Positions 58,467 to 64,000 of a stretch of DNA of 64,000 bases are shown piece by piece. This stretch comes from Cryphonectria parasitica EP155 (taxonomy: Eukaryota; Ascomycota; Sordariomycetes; Diaporthales; Cryphonectriaceae): assembly GCF_011745365.1 (NCBI RefSeq), contig NW_024468910.1:372001-436000 (forward strand). The letters are read 5' to 3'. The number at the start of each line of letters is the position of its first letter. Positions within the stretch are counted from its first letter, which is position 1. Made by a program: the position numbers and the translations under genes. Below the pieces are notes generated by a model. It was given only the letters and a program-made list of their open reading frames with translations, had not been told where the DNA came from and made no database searches.

Positions 58467-58587
58467 GACGGTCACCCGCCCGGCCACCGCTTGTGATAAT
58501 TAGATATATATAATATATGTGTGTGTATATTTGGTGTGGCCGGCCGGGGTGGCCGGAAGTAGGTGGCCGGGGGTTACCCCCGGCGAC
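58467..58587. other. GC-rich junction segment with inverted repeats
   Basis: Starts TGACGGTCACCCGCC and contains several GGTGGCCGG/CCGGCCACC units in both orientations, an AT/GT microsatellite (about 58503-58530), and a 9-bp hairpin GCCGGGGGT-t-ACCCCCGGC (58566-58584). It could be a piece of another LTR (TG start) belonging to the gag-like gene beside it, or a rearrangement scar. No gene. Confidence 0.5.
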
Positions 58588-60204
58588 TCATCGCAGGCAA
58601 GCGATTATTCCTGAGATCCTCAAAAGCACTTTTGAGCCCCCTTCTCCTCGAGAACAGTCAATCAGGCATCCAGAACCAGTCGAATTCAGCCTCAACACAA
58701 TCAACAGCACATAAACTTCCCCTGGAAGCCTCCTCAAGCCAATCCGCCCTTTTTCCAACTCCCCGAAAGGCCAAACAGCTGCAGGAGAATCGGCACCATC
58801 TTTCAATTTGCGGGCTGGCGAATGGCCGCGATGGCTGCCCTTTCCTCTGGAGTACTCAGGATAGCGTTTGTCGGCGATATTGACCAGGATACTCTTGGCT
58901 TGCTCGACTTCCTCCATGTATTCGTCCAAAGTATTAAATCGACGAGGGGGTGCGAGGTGGTGCTGAATGCGCTCGTCCATCTTGCTCCAGATGTCGTTCT
59001 CACGGAACTTACGAGTGGCACGTGTGGGTTCCATAGAGAATCGCTGTGCCAGCAGGTTGGTGACGACTCTGTAGCCTCCTCGGCGGAGTTCAGAGCGCTT
59101 TGTGTTGGTCAGCTCGTTGGTCCACCAATAGATGGCAGCGCCTTGCAATAAGGTGCTGAACATTCGCAGTATCTCGTGTTCGATCTTGTCGTCGTTGACG
59201 CCATCCTTGAGGGACTCAAGGCGGTCCAGAAACGACCAGACATCAGTAAAGACGAGGTCTTTGCCAACAGTAATCATGCCGATATCCTCAGGGTCGTCGT
59301 ATTCGGGGTCGAATACTCCCAACTCCTCGCGCTTCATTTTGACGATGTGCTGAGTGCCTGAACGGCTCGAGAAGGGGGTGCTCTCACGCTGGTTTCGAGG
59401 ATTGCCTGGACTAGGCACGGGAGGACTGGTTGGGGGGCGACGGTTTCCACCACCGCTTCCCTCATCGTCCGAATCGTCACCTGAATTGTCGGGGTCGCCT
59501 CCGCCGCCGCCAGCGTCGTAACGGACTGTGCGACGCCGGGCTCCTTCCGCCATAGTAGCAGGAGTTGGGCCTTGAGAAGGACCAGCGGCAACAGGGGGCA
59601 AGTTGCCATTGCTGGCCTGAAAGCGGATATCCGAAGCGGTGGCTTCGGGGCCAAGCTTGAAGTGCCGCATCAGCTGGGCCAGCATATCAGTCTGTCTGCC
59701 GACCTGGACGTCGAGGGCCTTTTGTTTAGCCGCTATAGCGGCTTGGGCCTCGCCCATCGCGTTCTGCTGTTCCCCGAGTCGCATCACTGCCTCGGCGGTC
59801 TTCTCGATCTGGAGGTTCGCGTGTAGGGTAGCGATTTTGGCGTCCTTCGTCTGCGTCTTGATGCAGCGGATGTATTTCTTGAAGGCCTTGTTGTTCGAGA
59901 AGTGGGCCGGTTCTTCAGGACTTCCAGGCAAGTCGTCTCCTTCGAGGGTGCCTGTCTCGCGTCCTCCAGGCGACTGGAGCAGTGCCGAGCTGTTGCCGTG
60001 GTAGTCACCAGCCTGGAAAGGGTTGTCCTGACTAGTATTCTCGTCTTGATCGTCTCGGGACGCCATCTCGGCTCCGCTTCTGGGCCGTCCGTAGAACAGC
60101 TCGGGGTCTTGATCTAGCTGCGCTCCCAAACTCGCGGCGAGGTCGGCTGTCGATCGCGTACGGTGTGAGGGGGTTCGCGTTGGGTTCTTTGAAGACGCGC
60201 TCAT
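58588..60204 (-). CDS. Retrotransposon gag-like protein, intact ORF of 538 codons
   Basis: An uninterrupted minus-strand ORF with normal GC content, no RIP damage. Order: Ser/Thr-rich N-terminus; a helical coiled-coil region (about residues 135-195, K-T-A-E-A-V-M-R-L-G-E-Q-Q); a Gly/Asp-rich spacer (about 232-255); then a capsid-like region (about 290-460) with L-L-Q-G-A-A-I-Y-W-W-T-N-E-L and an A-Q-R-F-S motif typical of fungal Ty3/Gypsy gag. No CCHC knuckle is seen; the last 70 residues look unlike gag, perhaps a changed frame near the junction. No protease, RT or integrase lies nearby. Either a truncated recent element or a retained gag gene. Confidence 0.75.
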   Translation of the reverse strand: MSASSKNPTRTPSHRTRSTADLAASLGAQLDQDPELFYGRPRSGAEMASRDDQDENTSQDNPFQAGDYHGNSSALLQSPGGRETGTLEGDDLPGSPEEPAHFSNNKAFKKYIRCIKTQTKDAKIATLHANLQIEKTAEAVMRLGEQQNAMGEAQAAIAAKQKALDVQVGRQTDMLAQLMRHFKLGPEATASDIRFQASNGNLPPVAAGPSQGPTPATMAEGARRRTVRYDAGGGGGDPDNSGDDSDDEGSGGGNRRPPTSPPVPSPGNPRNQRESTPFSSRSGTQHIVKMKREELGVFDPEYDDPEDIGMITVGKDLVFTDVWSFLDRLESLKDGVNDDKIEHEILRMFSTLLQGAAIYWWTNELTNTKRSELRRGGYRVVTNLLAQRFSMEPTRATRKFRENDIWSKMDERIQHHLAPPRRFNTLDEYMEEVEQAKSILVNIADKRYPEYSRGKGSHRGHSPARKLKDGADSPAAVWPFGELEKGRIGLRRLPGEVYVLLIVLRLNSTGSGCLIDCSRGEGGSKVLLRISGIIACLR

Positions 60205-60746
60205 AGTTAGCTCAGGCTTCCAGCGTGTCTCGCGGGGGCAAAATCAACAGTAAACAGCGCTGAATCAAGCTATTTGGCGATGCTCGTCAGATGAATGCGA
60301 AGGTTAGGGGACAGTTCAGGGCTTCTCAGCCGAGCGTGCCGTGACTGGGGCAACTCGTGGCTTCTGTACGAGGATGCCTTTGGCCGTGCTCGTCAGGATC
60401 AGAGTGTGCTTCTGGTTCTGGCTGCCAGGGCCTTTGCCAGCGAAGTGCAGGGGTAGATGGCTTAGCTGAATTGAAGAGCGTTGCGCGTCAAGCCAGCTGT
60501 GGCTTGATGGGTTAGGGAGGGACCGAACACACGGCAATGCTGTCGCTGTTACTGGACGCTTATTGAATGCTTAACTGAGAAGGAATATAATGCTACTTCT
60601 GCATTCTCAGCCTGTCGCTCGACATAACCAGCCTGAACCTGTAGGCAGCCTATCGGCATGGTGCCTGCCTCCATTCTTACTTCAACCCCAGCACGATGAA
60701 ACAGGACTTTTGCTGCATCCACCGCATCAGATAGAATAACCCTTGA
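60205..60746. other. Spacer between gag-like gene and kinase gene
   Basis: About 540 bases of GC-balanced DNA. A 73-codon frame on the minus strand (60537-60316) lies upstream of the gag-like start and is probably element leader. No family recognised and no second LTR seen. Confidence 0.5.
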
Positions 60747-63368
60747 TTATTGTAACTCCCTTGCAGCCTTATCAAGAACCCTCTTTATTGATAAGTACAA
60801 TCCTTCATCTTCCCTTTTCCACCTCCCACCCCCTGGGAACACTAGCCTCCGTAACTCGTTTATCCAAGGGATTAGGGGCTCATGATATTTGGTGAAATGT
60901 CCCATCACAGTCCTGTCGAAAATTTCGTCGTCAGAAATTGTACCCAATTTGAGCTTCGCTAACTCGTCTGTATTGACAAAGTTCCACTTGTCAAACTCGG
61001 GAACAACTCTCCCCTCGCCCGGCCCCTCGAAGTGGATGCAAATCCAAAACAAAACCCAGAAAAAGGACTCAATGTCATGCATAAAAGAGTGCAGCTCGCC
61101 CATGAGTGCCCCTATGGCCATAAAAGCCCTGGTTCCGGTCATGCTCTTCGCGCCCGATGTATCATCTCGCTTCATCTCGATGGCAAGGTCCAGATCAATC
61201 AGAAACGACTGCCAGGACGGATTGCTGGGATCTTCGTTGATGATGAGATTATTGATCGAGATGTCTCTGTGCAGTAGTCCTGCTCGGTACAGGGACTCAT
61301 GTCCCGCGAGACAGCCCTCCAGCCCGGCGAGTAGGCTCGCCCGGGAACTTGCCTTGTAGATGGGCTGCCCGTAGTCACGGATAATGGTACGCCTGTGTTC
61401 CCGGTTCGGCAGGGTAGTGGTGCTGGCCTTATTGGGGTTCTGCGAGAGGCGGGATCGTTTGTTGGGCGGCGGAAGTGCGTCGGCATAGCTGGATGGCCGT
61501 TTGGTCGGCAGAGATGTGCCGCCTTGGCTGGATGGCTGCCTGCTTGGTGGCTGAGGCATGCTGGCCTCGTTGGGAGATTGCGATAGGCGGGATCGTTTGT
61601 TGGGCGGCGGAAGTGCGTCGGCATAGCTGGATGGCCGTTTGGTCGGCAGAGATGTGCCGCCTTGGCTGGATGGCTGCCTGCTTGGTGGCTGAGGCATGCT
61701 GGCCTGGCTGGATGGTGGGCTGAATGGTGGCAAAAATATGCCAGCTGGGCTGGACAGCTGTCTGCTGCTTGCTGGCTGTTTGCTCGGTAGAGGGGCGGCA
61801 GCCTGGCTAGATAGCCGCTTTATACCGGCGATGCTGCTGCTGCTGCTGCGGCCTCTCCGCGAGCCACTTCTCGCTTTTACGCGCGGCATAAAGTCTGTCC
61901 AGTCTGGCTTGTAGTTGGAAGCTTTGGTGATATCCAGCCCCTTGCGCACATTGCTCCGGATAGTATCATTAGTACCGCCTACCTGAACAATCTCGTGATG
62001 ATAGTACCGAGCCATATTGACAACCTTCTTCTCAGTCGCCTTGCGGAGCAGGTCGCCTTCTACGTCCCGCTCTGGGAACTGCCACGAATCTTTGATGACA
62101 AGTACTGTCCGAGGATCCTCTTCAGGATGAGCCTTCCAGCAGGTTGTCCCTCGGCCAGCTATACAATGCTGGTGTATTATTGCTCCATCGACCATGAGAC
62201 GCTCGTTCACGCCATTCCGGTTGATCTCGATGAATTGCTGGCCGCTGGGTGTCCTCTTGAATGCTGGGTCGAAGCCAAGCTGCTCTTCGCTCATCCACAG
62301 GAACCCGAGCATTGTAAACACAAACTGCAGCCCGTTTCTGTTAATATCGAACTGTTCGGACGCAATCCCCCCGAGCCGGTCAAACTCCCACAGCCTCATA
62401 AGCGGTCCACAGAGGGTAAAGGCTAGAACGAAGCGGCGAGTACTGCAGGCTGAGAGGACCTCCCTTGCGTATGTTGCAATGCTTATCCACGCGATCGAGG
62501 GTATATCGTCAGACGGACCCATCTTCAGCTCGCCTGGCACGAGAACGTGCGACCATCGATATCTGGAACCGCTTTCTGCCGCCGTGATGAGGTCATCCCT
62601 TACAAAGCCGATGTCCATGCTGCGCTTCCCCACAGAGTCTGGGAGCGGCGTGTTGGGTTGTACCAGCAGCTTTCGTCGAGGTATCGGCGCAGGTATCGGT
62701 GTAGATGCCGGCGTAGATGCTGGCGTAGATGCCGGCGCAGCACCGCAGGCTTCTGCGAATGCTTCCAGCTGGGGAAACAGATCGTAGAACCAGGCTACTA
62801 CGTTTTTTTCTGATGTGATTGCTGGCCAGCTGCGCCACCCTTCGGGCCCAAAAAGCGGATTGCTGCCCTCCATGCACTTCTTGAAGACAGCCTTGGACCC
62901 TGCCTCTAGGCCAGCTACCTGTCCGAAGTATGTCTCGCTGAAGGAAGGAATATCGACATAGAGAGGACCAAGCTCCAGCTTAAGGATTCTATCCACCTCT
63001 TCGCGCTTCTCGGACGAGTTCATTATGCCGCTCGTGGTATAGACCCACGGGGTTTGCTCAAGGAAGGTTGCAATCGGTTGTCTCGGCGGCGGGGTGCGCT
63101 GCGGCTGGGAGGGGGGGGGTTGCTGCAGCGACGGGATATCGGCTATCAGGCAGTAGATGTGTTCCCAGATGCGCTCATCAGAGTCGCGTTCGAGAACTGA
63201 GCAGAGGAGGGGCTTTATGCTATCGAAATCGAAAGCGTCGGAGCTGACTGCCGAGTTCAGTCGGATCAAATCGGTTCGAAGGATGCCATGGCCTGACCCG
63301 GAAGGTAGAAGACGAGCAACGGGCAGCTGCCAGAGTTTGGGAATAAGAGCTGGTATGAGATCTTGCAT
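60747..63368 (-). CDS. FunK1-type fungal protein kinase
   Basis: An 873-codon intact ORF. N-terminal region with M-N-S-S-E-K-R-E-E-V-D-R-I-L-K-L-E-L-G and the V-P-G-E-L-K and F-V-L-A-F-T-L-C-G-P-L-M-R-L-W-E-F-D-R motifs typical of FunK1 proteins. Kinase core: catalytic loop H-R-D-I-S-I-N-N at about 700-707 and the metal site as D-L-D (725-727) instead of D-F-G, usual for this family. A Pro/Ser-rich insert (about 500-640) separates the lobes and contains a 46-residue tandem duplication (138-bp repeat, unit boundaries at 61461 and 61599). A short A-S-T-P repeat lies near residue 215. Likely a Ser/Thr kinase of unknown substrate; such genes are multi-copy and often repeat-associated in ascomycetes. 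The first Met used is at 63368; an upstream exon is possible. Confidence 0.88.
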   Translation of the reverse strand: MQDLIPALIPKLWQLPVARLLPSGSGHGILRTDLIRLNSAVSSDAFDFDSIKPLLCSVLERDSDERIWEHIYCLIADIPSLQQPPPSQPQRTPPPRQPIATFLEQTPWVYTTSGIMNSSEKREEVDRILKLELGPLYVDIPSFSETYFGQVAGLEAGSKAVFKKCMEGSNPLFGPEGWRSWPAITSEKNVVAWFYDLFPQLEAFAEACGAAPASTPASTPASTPIPAPIPRRKLLVQPNTPLPDSVGKRSMDIGFVRDDLITAAESGSRYRWSHVLVPGELKMGPSDDIPSIAWISIATYAREVLSACSTRRFVLAFTLCGPLMRLWEFDRLGGIASEQFDINRNGLQFVFTMLGFLWMSEEQLGFDPAFKRTPSGQQFIEINRNGVNERLMVDGAIIHQHCIAGRGTTCWKAHPEEDPRTVLVIKDSWQFPERDVEGDLLRKATEKKVVNMARYYHHEIVQVGGTNDTIRSNVRKGLDITKASNYKPDWTDFMPRVKARSGSRRGRSSSSSIAGIKRLSSQAAAPLPSKQPASSRQLSSPAGIFLPPFSPPSSQASMPQPPSRQPSSQGGTSLPTKRPSSYADALPPPNKRSRLSQSPNEASMPQPPSRQPSSQGGTSLPTKRPSSYADALPPPNKRSRLSQNPNKASTTTLPNREHRRTIIRDYGQPIYKASSRASLLAGLEGCLAGHESLYRAGLLHRDISINNLIINEDPSNPSWQSFLIDLDLAIEMKRDDTSGAKSMTGTRAFMAIGALMGELHSFMHDIESFFWVLFWICIHFEGPGEGRVVPEFDKWNFVNTDELAKLKLGTISDDEIFDRTVMGHFTKYHEPLIPWINELRRLVFPGGGRWKREDEGLYLSIKRVLDKAARELQ

Positions 63369-63400
63369 ATCTGTTCGTGTATTAGAAGAGGCATTTCAAG

Positions 63401-63739
63401 CTAAGAACTGGTCTGCTTGCCTTCTCGTCCCAGCTGCTCCAGCGCGTCCAGTGTACAGGAGATGCCTGCCTTGTCGCAGATCGAGTTGAACGTGGTGTGA
63501 AAATCATCGAGACCCTTTCCGATCGGATGATCTTTGATGAGGTTTTGCTGCTGTAGGTCTGCCATGGTGACAGCAGCAGAGGTGGGGATCAGTAGTTGTG
63601 GAGGTGGTGAGGGTGATGAAGATTGAGCTTGCATTTCGTCGATGTTTTCGAAGGGGGCCGGTAGTCTGTTAGTCACCCAGACAAGATCTAATTGAAAACG
63701 CACGGGCCACAAGTTTCTCCTGTATGACTCAGCTAGCAC
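63401..63739 (-). CDS. Possible 5' exon of the kinase gene
   Basis: A 112-codon minus-strand frame ending 33 bases before the kinase ORF. The likely real start is an internal Met (M-A-D-L-Q-Q-Q-N-L-I-K-D-H). The segment between the frames has a TCTAATAC branch-like site and an ACAG acceptor just before the kinase Met. A candidate donor (GTACAC near 63455) would keep the frame but is weak. It could also be an untranslated leader or a separate small gene. Confidence 0.35.
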   Translation of the reverse strand: MLAESYRRNLWPVRFQLDLVWVTNRLPAPFENIDEMQAQSSSPSPPPQLLIPTSAAVTMADLQQQNLIKDHPIGKGLDDFHTTFNSICDKAGISCTLDALEQLGREGKQTSS

Positions 63740-64000
63740 ACTCGCGCTGTTGCACTTTCAAGCCGGGCGGTACAACCTGCTGTTTGGGGCGTGTCTGATT
63801 TGCACCAGCTTTTTACGAAAATTTGCTAAAATAGAAGACAGCATAGATAGCCAAGCTGATTATTCGCGCTATCCTCCCTTTGTCCTGGTTTGCAGTTTTG
63901 CTAAATACAAGTAGCGAATATATTGCTCAAATAGCGTAATAGCTTTATAAGCCTTGACTGCAACGCGCATCCTGACGTGTCCAGCCCGCGATGCTATAAC
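63740..64000. other. Right-edge intergenic DNA
   Basis: About 260 bases, becoming AT-rich towards the end. No ORF, RNA gene or repeat recognised. It may hold the kinase promoter. Confidence 0.4.

Noticed and set aside
58563..58883. Forward frames opposite the gag-like gene and the kinase (also 58822-59151, 59639-60004, 60889-61359, 61995-62787)
   Set aside because: They lie wholly antisense to intact longer ORFs with recognisable domains and high GC, which produces shadow frames.

Overview
The window comes from a filamentous ascomycete (Pezizomycotina-type) nuclear genome. About 58 kb is AT-rich transposon DNA carrying the marks of repeat-induced point mutation (RIP): C-to-T/G-to-A decay, CAG/CAA/CGA codons turned into stops, and ATG changed to ATA. 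This ends abruptly at about 58,466 in GC-rich, unmutated DNA that holds an intact gag-like ORF and a FunK1-type fungal protein kinase. No rRNA, tRNA or CRISPR is visible.

Layout. 1-911 is the end of an unidentified element (J). 912-1303 is a chromovirus pol scrap (Chr-C). From 1304 to 58,466 lies one Ty3/Gypsy chromovirus, Chr-B (+), opened by four insertions: Chr-A (1773-9527, -, TSD TTCAG), Chr-D (10072-17499, -, TSD TGAAG), Big-E (17738-30046, +, TSD GTAT) and Big-F (34204-56909, -, TSD GTAT). Chr-A carries a solo LTR of the Big family (4012-4349, TSD CTAA). Big-F was opened again by Chr-H (48363-55813, +, TSD TAGCT) and by a short non-autonomous LTR element, Trim-I (44768-47707, TSD ATTAT), filled with minisatellites. 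Without its insertions Big-F is 12,305 bp against 12,309 bp for Big-E, which checks the map.

Families. (1) The chromovirus (about 7.4 kb, LTR 438-457 bp, 5-bp TSD) encodes gag with a CCHC knuckle, protease, RT, RNase H, integrase and a chromodomain. Between the chromodomain and the 3' LTR it carries an extra gene on the opposite strand (asORF). In all four copies the asORF has two C-X2-C-X7-C motifs (some cysteines lost), a coiled coil, and a stop codon overlapping the pol stop. It also appears to start inside the LTR, with a 53-nt first exon and a 61-64-nt intron. (2) The Big family (12.3 kb, LTR 319-324 bp, 4-bp TSD) has gag, protease, RT, RNase H and integrase of another Ty3/Gypsy lineage, then about 4 kb with an antisense Cys-motif frame and a sense frame of unknown function. 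(3) Trim-I has 214-bp LTRs and three minisatellites.

All retroelement genes in the nest are broken. The antisense gene and the variable LTR segment of the chromovirus are the most interesting content. In the right 5.5 kb a gag-like ORF (58588-60204) and a FunK1 kinase (60747-63368) are both intact on the minus strand.
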